A stretch of 16,450 bases of DNA, taken from positions 1 to 16,450 of the forward strand of contig CAMSEJ010000011.1 in the NCBI GenBank assembly GCA_947057405.1. Direction: 5' to 3'. Below, piece after piece: positions 7,552 to 14,669 of the stretch. The notes beneath the pieces were generated by a model. It was not told the origin of the DNA. It saw nothing but the letters and a program-made list of their open reading frames with translations, and ran no database searches. Origin of the DNA: an uncultured Roseburia sp. GTDB lineage: Bacteria; Bacillota; Clostridia; Lachnospirales; Lachnospiraceae. The position numbers and the translations under genes were made by a program. Each line of letters opens with the position of its first letter. The first letter of the stretch is position 1.

Positions 7552-7580
7552 TTGAATCTTACCGTTTACTGTGCTAAAGT
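7552..7580 (+). promoter_or_regulatory. Extended -10 promoter, GH20 gene
   Basis: TTGAAT (7552-7557), 17-bp spacer, TAAAGT (7575-7580), with TG at 7572-7573. The -10 region CTGTGCTAAAGT closely resembles AGTGTGCTAAAAT of the first secreted paralogue. AAGGA at 7601-7605 then serves the ATG at 7615. Confidence 0.6.
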
Positions 7581-7614
7581 TTTAGTAAAAATAAGTGTGA
7601 AAGGATTGTTGTGT

Positions 7615-9942
7615 ATGAGTAAAAAACAGATTGCGAAAATAGCTTCATTTTTGTTGGCGGTATGTATGGTGTTTATGCTGCTGCCGTCTGCGGTGCCTGC
7701 CGCTGAGGGAAAAGAGAACGGAGGGTTTGTACCGAAGCGGATGTTCCTTGTCGGAACAGAGAATCCGGAAGGGACGGCGCTGGCGCAGAAGGTATCTTTG
7801 GCTGCGTCGGAGTTTGAGGCAAAGGAGGTTTGCGGCAAGCTGCCGATTGTGTACGGGGATGTTTCTTTTGCGAAGGAAGGGGATATTCTGGTGCGGCTTT
7901 CGGATTCGCTTGCACCGTATGATTATCAGGTGGCAATAGACGGCGGGAAGGCATCGTTGACGGCAGGTGCGGCAGCCGGTGTTATGTACGGGCTTCGGGA
8001 TATGATGAAGCGTTTGCTGCTGTCAGGTGAAATAGGCGCTTTAGAATGGGAAGAATCCCCGGATGTGGCACAGCGTATTTTTCATCTGGACTGCGGGCGG
8101 AAATATTTTTCAAAGGAATGGATCATTGCTCTGATAAAAGAACTTTCCTGGCTTCAGATGGATCAGCTGGAACTGGATTTTTCCAACGGTACGGGTTTTC
8201 GGTTTGCGCTGGACGACATGTCTTTGGATGTGGACGGAGACGGAAACAGCGATGAGGATCTTTCCGTTTTGTGCGGCGGCGTAACGGATCCCGATTCGTT
8301 TTTAACGGAACGTGAGATGGATGAAATAATCGAAACGGCGGATGAATACGGCGTGGAAATTGTGCCCTGCCTGGATTCTCCGGGGCATACCGGATGGATT
8401 GTCGGGAAGGAAGCCTTTCAAAAATATGCGTCAAAAGGAGATCTGGACGTAGAGAGCGACGACGCGAAGCAGTTTATGAAGGCAATTGTGAAGAAGTATG
8501 CCCGGTATTTTTTGTCCAAGGGATGTAAGATATTTCATATCGGCGGAGATGAGTATCTGCATGATTATTATAACTGGGGGACTCCGGTTGAATCTACCGA
8601 AGGGAAATACGGACTGGTTGCGGATTATCTGGACAGCCTGGCGGGCGAGCTGAAACAGATTGGCATTGCAAAGGTACGCACATTTAATGATCCGCTTTAC
8701 TATAAAGGAGATTTGACGACGCATACCTGGGAAAACGTAGACGAAGCGGAGTACTGGTGCTATAACGGCATAATCAATTTCAACTATGCGTCTCCCGGCC
8801 TTTTGGCGGAACAGGGCCTTGCCATGATTAACGGGCATGGAGATTTTTACGGTATTTTAACCGGCGGGGATTTAAACTGGAAGGAGCTGGTGGGGAATCC
8901 GGATACGAAAAAAACGCCGGCGGGGATTTACGCGCAGTTTCAGAACAATATTTTTGCGGGAAATCAGAATATAGCCGATGAGCACGTGGCAGGTTCTACC
9001 TATTTTATGTGGTGCGACGACCCGACACAGGGGACGCAGCAGGAAGTGGCAAAAAGCCTGTATCCGCGCCTGCGTGCGGCGTCTGCAAAAATGTGGGACG
9101 AATCCGCGTCCGGCACGTTTGCGGATTTTGCGAAGACCTTTACGGTTTCGGCGGGTGGTTTTTTAGCAGACGGTTCCCTTCAGGAGCTTACGCTTCCTGC
9201 TCCGTCCCGGATAGAAGATGCAGATGACAGCAAACCGGGACCGGACAAACCAGACAATCCGGATAAAACGGATCCGCAGCCTGTTACATATGATATTTCC
9301 GGCGCCGTGATTACGGCGATTGCAGAACAGTATTATTCCGGGACCGCCGTTACGCCGCAGCCTGTTGTAACTTATGCGGGTAAAACGCTGGCAGAGGGTA
9401 CGGATTATACGGTTTCGTATGCGGAGAATGTGAATATCGGTACGGCTGCGGTTACGGTTACCGGAACCGGCGCCTATTACGGTACCAAAACGGCAGCGTT
9501 TGATATTGTCATGAAAAAGGGAAGCGTATGGAAGATTGGCGGGTTCCGTTATAAAGTGACGGATGAAAAAGAAGGCACGACAGCCGTTTTAGGCATGTAT
9601 AAAAAGAAAAACAATATTACCGTCAAAGATACGGTTACAATCGGAGGAAAGGTGTTTCGGGTTACGGAAATTGCCGCGAATGCGTTCTGGAAAAACAACG
9701 CGCTAAAGAAAGTAACCATTGGGAAAAACATAGAGAAGATAGGGAAGAAGGCGTTTTATAACTGTAAAAACTTAAAGGAAATCCGGATTAAATCCGGAAA
9801 ACTGAGCGCAAAGCGCGTCGGAACGAATGCATTTGGGAAAACAGGCGGGAAGATGAATGTGAAGGTGCCGAAAGGAAAGAAGGGAGCCTACAAAAAATTC
9901 CTGTATAAGAAAGGCTGTTCCCAAAAAACAAAGATCAGCTGA
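7615..9942 (+). CDS. Secreted GH20 beta-N-acetylhexosaminidase-type enzyme with Ig-like and BspA-type repeat tail
   Basis: 775-aa exported glycosidase. I chose ATG 7615 (AAGGA 9 bp upstream, giving a standard signal peptide MSKKQIAKIASFLL...AVPAA); the in-frame ATG at 7537 lies upstream of the promoter. Domains: signal peptide 1-30; GH20 N-terminal alpha/beta domain about 40-140; GH20 catalytic barrel about 150-510, with DSPGHTGW and the hallmark HIGGDE, where Asp312-Glu313 are the pair that orients the substrate acetamido group and donates the proton. YFMWCDDPTQGTQQE is the usual late-barrel motif. Then a Pro/Asp/Lys linker (about 535-557), an Ig-like module (559-634, GTDYTVSYAENVNIGTAAVTVTG) and a BspA/LRR_5-type tail (638-775, NALKKVTIGKNIEKIGKKAF). 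Expected activity is removal of terminal GlcNAc/GalNAc, or lacto-N-biose release, from host glycans; the exact substrate cannot be told. The tail probably mediates adhesion. No LPXTG or SLH anchor. Confidence 0.93.
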   Translation: MSKKQIAKIASFLLAVCMVFMLLPSAVPAAEGKENGGFVPKRMFLVGTENPEGTALAQKVSLAASEFEAKEVCGKLPIVYGDVSFAKEGDILVRLSDSLAPYDYQVAIDGGKASLTAGAAAGVMYGLRDMMKRLLLSGEIGALEWEESPDVAQRIFHLDCGRKYFSKEWIIALIKELSWLQMDQLELDFSNGTGFRFALDDMSLDVDGDGNSDEDLSVLCGGVTDPDSFLTEREMDEIIETADEYGVEIVPCLDSPGHTGWIVGKEAFQKYASKGDLDVESDDAKQFMKAIVKKYARYFLSKGCKIFHIGGDEYLHDYYNWGTPVESTEGKYGLVADYLDSLAGELKQIGIAKVRTFNDPLYYKGDLTTHTWENVDEAEYWCYNGIINFNYASPGLLAEQGLAMINGHGDFYGILTGGDLNWKELVGNPDTKKTPAGIYAQFQNNIFAGNQNIADEHVAGSTYFMWCDDPTQGTQQEVAKSLYPRLRAASAKMWDESASGTFADFAKTFTVSAGGFLADGSLQELTLPAPSRIEDADDSKPGPDKPDNPDKTDPQPVTYDISGAVITAIAEQYYSGTAVTPQPVVTYAGKTLAEGTDYTVSYAENVNIGTAAVTVTGTGAYYGTKTAAFDIVMKKGSVWKIGGFRYKVTDEKEGTTAVLGMYKKKNNITVKDTVTIGGKVFRVTEIAANAFWKNNALKKVTIGKNIEKIGKKAFYNCKNLKEIRIKSGKLSAKRVGTNAFGKTGGKMNVKVPKGKKGAYKKFLYKKGCSQKTKIS

Positions 9943-9953
9943 AAAGATATTTT

Positions 9954-9982
9954 TTGACAAACCTCATACTGTGATCTATAAT
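9954..9982 (+). promoter_or_regulatory. Perfect-consensus sigma-A promoter of the transketolase operon
   Basis: TTGACA (9954-9959), exactly 17 bp, TATAAT (9977-9982): both hexamers and the spacer are ideal. It begins 12 bp after the GH20 stop codon. The expected start is near 9989, leaving a leader of about 145 nt before tktN that contains a small interrupted dyad (TAGTAT 9996-10001 with ATACTA 10016-10021) and the 23-codon ORF at 10043. Confidence 0.93.
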
Positions 9983-10042
9983 GTGTGGGAATGAATAGTA
10001 TCAAAAGAAATGCCAATACTAAAGAACGAAAAGGAGAACAGC

Positions 10043-10114
10043 ATGAGAATTTTGATTGATACTGCAACCCAGTCATTGCCAGCGCAGCTTACGGCACAAC
10101 AATTATACGGATAG
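10043..10114 (+). CDS. 23-codon ORF in the transketolase leader
   Basis: MRILIDTATQSLPAQLTAQQLYG, ending in TAG 18 bp before the transketolase ATG. It is the first ORF of the transcript from the perfect promoter at 9954 and has an excellent ribosome binding site (AAGGAGA, 10031-10037, 5 bp from the ATG), better than that of tktN itself. Translation therefore looks likely. Whether the product is a regulatory leader peptide, a small functional protein or the stub of a decayed gene cannot be told; the A-T-Q-rich sequence matches nothing I recognise. Confidence 0.45.
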   Translation: MRILIDTATQSLPAQLTAQQLYG

Positions 10115-10132
10115 ACAGTGAGGGAAAAGGAA

Positions 10133-10966
10133 ATGAACATACCAGAACTTCAGAAAATGACGCTGAATGTCAGAAAAGAAATTATCAAATCATTACACAG
10201 CGCAGGGGCAGGGCATCCGGGCGGCTCGTTGTCTGCAGCAGAGCTTTTTACGTATTTATATTTTGAGGAGCTGAATGTGGACCCGAACAACCCTCAGAAA
10301 GAGGATCGGGATCGTTTTGTGCTTTCTAAGGGACATACGGCGCCGGGGCTTTATGCGGCGCTTGCATTCCGCGGGTTTTTCCCGGTGGAGGATCTGATGT
10401 CGCTTCGGCACACGGGAAGCTATCTGCAGGGGCATCCGGACATGAAGCAGACGCCGGGTGTGGATATGTCGACCGGATCGCTGGGGCAGGGACTGTCTGT
10501 GGCAGTCGGCATGGCATTGGCAGCCAAAATGGATCACAAAGATTACCGCGTATACGCCATGTGCGGAGACGGTGAAATCCAGGAAGGCCAGATCTGGGAA
10601 GCGGCGATGTTTGCCGGGTTCCGTAAGTTGGATAACCTTGTGGTGATTGTGGACAACAACCGGCTTCAGATTGACGGGTACATAGAGGATGTCTGTTCTC
10701 CGTATCCTTTGGACAAAAAGTTTGAGGCGTTCCAGTTTCATGCCATCAGCATTGACGGGCACAATTTTGAAGAAATTGCCGCAGCGTTTGAAGAGGCAAA
10801 GTCGGTCAAGGGCAGGCCTACCGTGATTATAGCGCGGACCGTCAAGGGACAGGGCGTTTCGTTTATGGAAGACGAGGTAAGCTGGCATGGAAAAGCGCCG
10901 AATGACGCCGAGTATGAAATCGCGATGAACGACTTGGAGAGGGCAGGTGAAGCATTATGGCAGTAA
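10133..10966 (+). CDS. Transketolase, N-terminal (thiamine-diphosphate) subunit
   Basis: 277-aa N-terminal half of transketolase. Together with the next gene it forms the cytoplasmic enzyme that moves two-carbon ketol units between sugar phosphates in the non-oxidative pentose-phosphate pathway. Motifs: GAGHPGGSLSAAELF near the N-terminus, FVLSKGH, the SLGQGLSVAVGMA glycine-rich segment, and the TPP/metal-binding GDG (145-147) ending in NN (175-176). Splitting transketolase into two adjacent genes is common in Clostridia. ATG 10133 (MNIPELQKMTLN) is preferred because GAGGG (10120-10124) sits 8 bp upstream and it matches the family N-terminus; GTG 10118 in the same frame is possible. The 3' end overlaps the next gene by 10 bp, so the halves are translationally coupled. 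tktA/tktN naming varies. Confidence 0.95.
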   Translation: MNIPELQKMTLNVRKEIIKSLHSAGAGHPGGSLSAAELFTYLYFEELNVDPNNPQKEDRDRFVLSKGHTAPGLYAALAFRGFFPVEDLMSLRHTGSYLQGHPDMKQTPGVDMSTGSLGQGLSVAVGMALAAKMDHKDYRVYAMCGDGEIQEGQIWEAAMFAGFRKLDNLVVIVDNNRLQIDGYIEDVCSPYPLDKKFEAFQFHAISIDGHNFEEIAAAFEEAKSVKGRPTVIIARTVKGQGVSFMEDEVSWHGKAPNDAEYEIAMNDLERAGEALWQ

Positions 10967-11916
10967 TGGAAAATATAAGCGATTTGCCCAGGATTGCGAC
11001 CAGGGAAGGCTACGGCAAGGCCCTGGTGGAGCTGGGCAGGCAGGACGAAAAAATTGTGGTGTTGGATGCGGATCTTGCGGCTGCGACCAAAACCGGCGCA
11101 TTTAAAAAAGAATTTCCGGACAGGCATATTAACTGCGGCATTGCGGAGGCCAATATGGCGGGGATCGCGGCAGGCCTCGCAGCCAGCGGCAAAATACCGT
11201 TTATGAGTACGTTTGCCATGTTTGTGGCAGGCCGCGCTTTTGAACAGGTGCGCAATTCCATCGGATATCCGCATCTGAATGTAAAAATCGGAGCGACCCA
11301 TGCCGGAATTTCGGTCGGGGAAGACGGTGCGACGCACCAGTGCAATGAGGATATTGCGTTAATGCGGATCATTCCCGGTATGGTAATTATCAATCCGTGT
11401 GATTCCATCGAAGCGGAAGCTGCGGTGAGGGCGGCTTACGAATATGACGGTCCGGTCTATCTGCGTTTAGGGCGTCTGGCCGTTCCTGTACTACATGACA
11501 GGGCAAAGGCCCGGTTTGAACTGGGCAAGGGTGTTTTGCTGCGGGAAGGGAAGGATCTGACGATATTTGCCACAGGGCTTTGCGTGGTAGAGTGTCTGTA
11601 TGCCGCCCAGAAGCTCGCAGAAGACGGCATTGATGCGGAAGTAATCAACATCCATACGATAAAGCCGATTGATAAAGAGCTCGTAGCGGCTTCCGCCGCA
11701 AAAACCAAAACGGTATTTACGGTAGAGGAGCATTCCGTCATTGGCGGCCTGGGGGCAGCGGTCTGTGAGGTGCTCAGCGAAACGTGCCCGACAAGGGTAA
11801 CCAGGATTGGCATTTATGATATTTACGGCGAGTCCGGTCCGGCTTTGGAGCTGTTACATAAGTACGGGCTGGATGCGGAAGGAATTTACCGCAAAATAAA
11901 AGACACAATTCGATAA
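10957..11916 (+). CDS. Transketolase, C-terminal subunit
   Basis: 319-aa partner of the preceding gene. It contains the pyrimidine-binding domain (about 10-175) and the C-terminal transketolase domain (about 190-310). Glu64 in NCGIAEANMAG is the conserved glutamate that activates the cofactor by contacting the TPP aminopyrimidine. HAGISVGEDGATHQCNEDIALMR and VYLRLGR are further family motifs, and KTVFTVEEHSVIGGLG marks the C-terminal domain. The start ATG 10957 has AGGTGA (10944-10949) 7 bp upstream. A second ATG at 10966 overlaps the tktN stop as TAATG, but its spacing is poorer. A similar sequence could be a DXS or pyruvate-dehydrogenase-like protein, but the pairing with tktN and the motifs favour transketolase. 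A strong terminator follows 20 bp after the stop. Confidence 0.95.
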   Translation: MAVMENISDLPRIATREGYGKALVELGRQDEKIVVLDADLAAATKTGAFKKEFPDRHINCGIAEANMAGIAAGLAASGKIPFMSTFAMFVAGRAFEQVRNSIGYPHLNVKIGATHAGISVGEDGATHQCNEDIALMRIIPGMVIINPCDSIEAEAAVRAAYEYDGPVYLRLGRLAVPVLHDRAKARFELGKGVLLREGKDLTIFATGLCVVECLYAAQKLAEDGIDAEVINIHTIKPIDKELVAASAAKTKTVFTVEEHSVIGGLGAAVCEVLSETCPTRVTRIGIYDIYGESGPALELLHKYGLDAEGIYRKIKDTIR

Positions 11917-11936
11917 ACAAAGATTCATTTTACAGA

Positions 11937-11979
11937 AAAAAAGCCGATATACTATGCAAATAGTCAGATCGGCTTTTTT
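11937..11979 (+). terminator. Intrinsic terminator of the transketolase operon
   Basis: AAAAAAGCCGAT (11937-11948) pairs with ATCGGCTTTTTT (11968-11979), a 12-bp stem. A nested inner stem ACTAT-GCAA-ATAGT (11951-11964) closes the top. The A tract on the left and the T tract on the right make it usable from both strands. Confidence 0.94.
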
Positions 11980-12074
11980 CGATCCCCAAACCCGGGCGAA
12001 GCGAAGGGCATCGGAGAAGCGCGGCAGCAGTTAGGAGTAAACGGAATTACAGTTTTTTCAGGGAGGATGCGGAT

Positions 12075-12797
12075 ATGGATCAGGTAGTACAGACACAGGC
12101 GGCAGGATATGCGGCCATGGCAGGCAGCAATACGGCAGAGAAAACAGACCGGACAGGCAAAAAGTCTAAAGTGACAACAGGAGCGACCATCGGATCGCCG
12201 GAATTAAGCGACAAGGCCAAAAAATACTATGAACAGCTTAAGCGGAAATATTCCAATCTGGATTTTATTCTGGTCAGCGAGGACAAAAAAGCGGAAGCGC
12301 AGGCAAACGCGGGGAAATATGCGAACGCGAACCGCATGGTGGTATTGATCGATACGGAAAAGATAGAACGTATGGCGGAGGACGAGGAGTACCGCAAAAA
12401 ATACGAAGGGATCATCGCCAACGCGTCGCCGCAGCTTGCCGGGCTAAGGAGCAGCCTTGGGGCCAATGCGTCTGCGGTAAAGACATTTGGGATGCAGGTG
12501 AAAGACGGCGGAGTTGCATCGTTTTTTGCGGTAATTGACAAGTCCTTAGCGGCACAGAAGGTACGGATTGAGAAGAATGCGGCCAGAAAAGCGGAGGAGA
12601 AGAAAGAGGCGAAAAAGGCCGCGGAGGAGAAGCGGAAAGAAACGGCGGAAGAAGAGGAAAATACGGTGACGGTGACGGCATCTTCGGTAGAAGAGCTGCT
12701 GCAGAAGATAAACAGCGTAATGGCAATGGGAAGGAGCGATTACGTAAGGACGGAAGAAGAAACCTGGGTCGGAGGAAAATTTGACTTTTACGGGTAA
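12075..12797 (+). CDS. DUF6033-type protein, function unknown
   Basis: 240-aa cytoplasmic protein with no signal peptide or membrane segment. I recognise the pattern from proteins named DUF6033 in Lachnospiraceae: LSDKAKKYYEQLKRKYSNLDFILVS (about 50-75), ANRMVVLIDTEKIERMAEDEEYRKKYEGII (about 95-125), then VKTFGMQVKDGGVASFFAVIDKSLAAQKVRIEKNA. A highly charged Lys/Glu/Ala stretch (about 165-200), probably a single helix or coiled coil, is followed by TVTVTASSVEELLQKIN and the C-terminal MGRSDYVRTEEETWVGGKFDFYG. The N-terminal 35 residues are low complexity. Start: AGGGAGG (12060-12066) 8 bp before the ATG. It is monocistronic, with terminators on both sides; I could not find a good promoter in 11980-12060. 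No catalytic motif is visible, so no function is proposed. Confidence 0.88.
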   Translation: MDQVVQTQAAGYAAMAGSNTAEKTDRTGKKSKVTTGATIGSPELSDKAKKYYEQLKRKYSNLDFILVSEDKKAEAQANAGKYANANRMVVLIDTEKIERMAEDEEYRKKYEGIIANASPQLAGLRSSLGANASAVKTFGMQVKDGGVASFFAVIDKSLAAQKVRIEKNAARKAEEKKEAKKAAEEKRKETAEEEENTVTVTASSVEELLQKINSVMAMGRSDYVRTEEETWVGGKFDFYG

Positions 12798-12830
12798 TGC
12801 CGTCAGAAAAGTGATACGGGAACGGTTTGA

Positions 12831-12858
12831 CGGGCGGTCAGAATGGCCGCCTGTTTTT
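12831..12858 (+). terminator. Intrinsic terminator after the DUF6033-type gene
   Basis: CGGGCGGTCA (12831-12840), loop GAA, TGGCCGCCTG (12844-12853), then five T residues (12854-12858). All ten positions pair, two of them as G-T wobbles. Confidence 0.88.
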
Positions 12859-12899
12859 GTTGCGGGCCGGCATAAGGGGCGGTGCCGCAAAAAAATCAG

Positions 12900-12928
12900 T
12901 TGAACGATCGGTCCCATGGTAGTATAAT
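12900..12928 (+). promoter_or_regulatory. Sigma-A promoter of the sufC/sufB-like operon
   Basis: TTGAAC (12900-12905), 17-bp spacer, TATAAT (12923-12928). The expected start is near 12935. Just after it lies an interrupted dyad, CGGG-N7-CCCG (12939-12953), which could be an operator or a small leader hairpin; no regulator is identifiable from the sequence. Confidence 0.82.
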
Positions 12929-12971
12929 AAAACAGGTTCGGGTAATATTCCCGGATTTAGAGGAGGCACTT

Positions 12972-13697
12972 ATGTTAGAATTAAGAAATATATCATACGA
13001 AGTGGAGGATGACAACGAGAGCCGCGAAATCTTAAAAAATGTCAGCCTTGCCATTGACGATCATTTTGTGGCAATCACGGGACCGAACGGAGGAGGCAAA
13101 TCGACGCTTGCCAAAGTGATTGCAGGGATTATCACCCCAACGTCCGGGCAGATTTTTCTGGACGGGGAAGAGATTACCGGGCTTAACATTACCGAACGCG
13201 CACGCGCCGGCATCAGCTATGCGTTTCAACAGCCGGTGCACTTTAAAGGGCTTACGGTAAAGGATCTGGTTTCGCTTGCGGCGGGACGCACCATGACGGT
13301 GCCGCAAATCTGTGCTATTCTTTCCGAGGTTGGGCTGTGTGCCAAAGAATATATTGACCGGGAAATCAACAACAGCTTATCCGGCGGGGAATTAAAGCGG
13401 ATTGAAATTGCCACAGTGCTTGCAAGGGGAACGAAGCTGTCTGTTTTTGATGAGCCGGAGGCGGGGATTGATCTCTGGAGCTTTAACAGCCTGATCCATG
13501 TGTTTGAGAAAATGCGGCGGGATATTAACGGCAGAATTCTGATTATTTCCCACCAGGAGCGGATTTTAAACGTTGCGGATCGGATTATTCTGCTTTCGGA
13601 CGGCACGGTTTCCGCCGCAGGGAGCAGGGACGAGATGCTGCCAAAGCTTATGGGCATGGAAGCGGCCTGCAGCGCACTGACAAAAAAAGCAGAGTAG
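12972..13697 (+). CDS. sufC: Fe-S cluster assembly ATPase, SufC type
   Basis: 241-aa ABC-type ATPase that powers the SufB/D-like scaffold during iron-sulfur cluster assembly; cytoplasmic, not a transporter. Walker A GPNGGGKST (37-45), Q-loop YAFQQP, signature LSGGELKR (from 136), Walker B LSVFDEPEAGID with Asp160-Glu161, and H-loop His194 in ISHQE. DEPEAGIDLWSF and LSGGELKRIEIA are typical of SufC rather than of transporter ATPases. I chose ATG 12972 (AGAGGAGG 12958-12965, 6 bp upstream); the frame is open back to 12882, but that part contains the promoter. The gene runs 9 bp before the sufB-like gene, with which it forms a two-gene operon bounded by terminators. It may correspond to the SmsC of minimal SUF-like systems; no cysteine desulfurase or SufU is adjacent. 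Confidence 0.95.
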   Translation: MLELRNISYEVEDDNESREILKNVSLAIDDHFVAITGPNGGGKSTLAKVIAGIITPTSGQIFLDGEEITGLNITERARAGISYAFQQPVHFKGLTVKDLVSLAAGRTMTVPQICAILSEVGLCAKEYIDREINNSLSGGELKRIEIATVLARGTKLSVFDEPEAGIDLWSFNSLIHVFEKMRRDINGRILIISHQERILNVADRIILLSDGTVSAAGSRDEMLPKLMGMEAACSALTKKAE

Positions 13698-13706
13698 GAG
13701 GCAGCG

Positions 13707-14624
13707 ATGGATACGATTGAAAAGAATATGTTAGAACAGGTCGCCGGCCTGCACGAAGTTCCGGCGGGGGCCTATAACATCCGTGCAAACGGGAAGACGG
13801 CGGGGCGCAATACGACCGCAAATATTGACATTGTGACAAAAGAGGACCGGCAGGGCATTGATATTATCATCCGGCCCGGCACAAAAAACGAAAGCGTGCA
13901 TATCCCGGTGGTGTTAAGCGAAAGCGGTTACCAGGAAATGGTGTACAATGACTTTCATATCGGAGAGGACTGCGACGTGACGATTATTGCAGGCTGCGGG
14001 ATTCATAACTGCGGCGTGGATCTGTCAAAGCATGACGGGGTGCATACGTTTTATGTGGGAAAAAACGCGAAGGTGCGTTATGTGGAGAAGCATTACGGCG
14101 ACGGGGACGGAAGCGGGGAACGCATTATGAACCCGGTGACCGTGGTATATTGTGAAGAAAATGCATATCTTGAGATCGAAACAACCCAGATCAAGGGCAT
14201 TGATTCCACAAACCGGGTGACAAAGGGCAGTTTAAAGGCAGGCGCCAGATTAGAGGTGCACGAAAAGCTTATGACGCACGGCAGCCAGTATGCAAGAACG
14301 GAATTTGAAGTGGATCTGAACGGGGAAGGCTGCAGTGCGAACGTGATATCCCGTTCCGTAGCAAGAGATACGTCGAAGCAGGAATTCTTTTCCAGAATAA
14401 ACGGAAATGCAGCCTGTACGGGACACAGTGAATGCGATGCCATTATAATGGATGGCTCCTGTGTCACGGCAAGCCCTCAGCTTACGGCAAACCATGTGGA
14501 TGCCGGACTGATCCACGAAGCTGCTATCGGTAAAATAGCAGGGGAGCAGCTAATCAAGCTGATGACGCTTGGCCTGACAGAGGAAGAAGCAGAGCAGCAG
14601 ATTATCAGCGGTTTCTTGAAATAA
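13707..14624 (+). CDS. SufB/SufD-like Fe-S assembly scaffold, short form
   Basis: 305-aa scaffold protein with the SufBD beta-helix core: GCGIHNCGVDLSKHDGVHTFYVGKNAKVRYVEKHYG, then NVISRSVARDTSKQEFFSRINGNAACTGHSECDAIIMD and the C-terminal HVDAGLIHEAAIGKI...LIKLMTLGLTEEEAEQQIISGFLK. It is far shorter than standard SufB (about 470-495 aa) or SufD (about 420), because the long N-terminal region is absent. By comparison from memory, Cys252 (DGSC) lies where the functional SufB cysteine is found, and His270-Glu271 match the conserved HE of the C-terminal region. AGGAGG (13696-13701) overlaps the sufC stop and sits 5 bp before the ATG. With sufC it could make a self-sufficient SufC/SufB-like complex, like the minimal SMS-type systems of anaerobes; that assignment is inference. 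Confidence 0.9.
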   Translation: MDTIEKNMLEQVAGLHEVPAGAYNIRANGKTAGRNTTANIDIVTKEDRQGIDIIIRPGTKNESVHIPVVLSESGYQEMVYNDFHIGEDCDVTIIAGCGIHNCGVDLSKHDGVHTFYVGKNAKVRYVEKHYGDGDGSGERIMNPVTVVYCEENAYLEIETTQIKGIDSTNRVTKGSLKAGARLEVHEKLMTHGSQYARTEFEVDLNGEGCSANVISRSVARDTSKQEFFSRINGNAACTGHSECDAIIMDGSCVTASPQLTANHVDAGLIHEAAIGKIAGEQLIKLMTLGLTEEEAEQQIISGFLK

Positions 14625-14633
14625 TTTCCTTTT

Positions 14634-14669
14634 AATGATACGAAAATCGTGGATTTTCGTATCATTTTT
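14634..14669 (+). terminator. Long-stem intrinsic terminator of the sufCB-like operon
   Basis: AATGATACGAAAATC (14634-14648), loop GTG, GATTTTCGTATCATT (14652-14666): a perfect 15-bp stem ending in five T residues (14665-14669). The T tract is on the plus strand only. The convergent minus-strand gene ends inside the right arm (its TGA is 14662-14664), so the hairpin may also protect or stall that transcript, but it lacks a T tract in that direction. Confidence 0.92.

Noticed and set aside
7537..7614. 26-codon N-terminal extension of the GH20 protein
   Set aside because: It would place residues before the signal peptide and overlaps the promoter at 7552-7580; ATG 7615 has its own ribosome binding site.
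12882..12971. 30-codon N-terminal extension of sufC
   Set aside because: It contains the -35 and -10 of the promoter and no ribosome binding site; AGAGGAGG sits correctly before ATG 12972.
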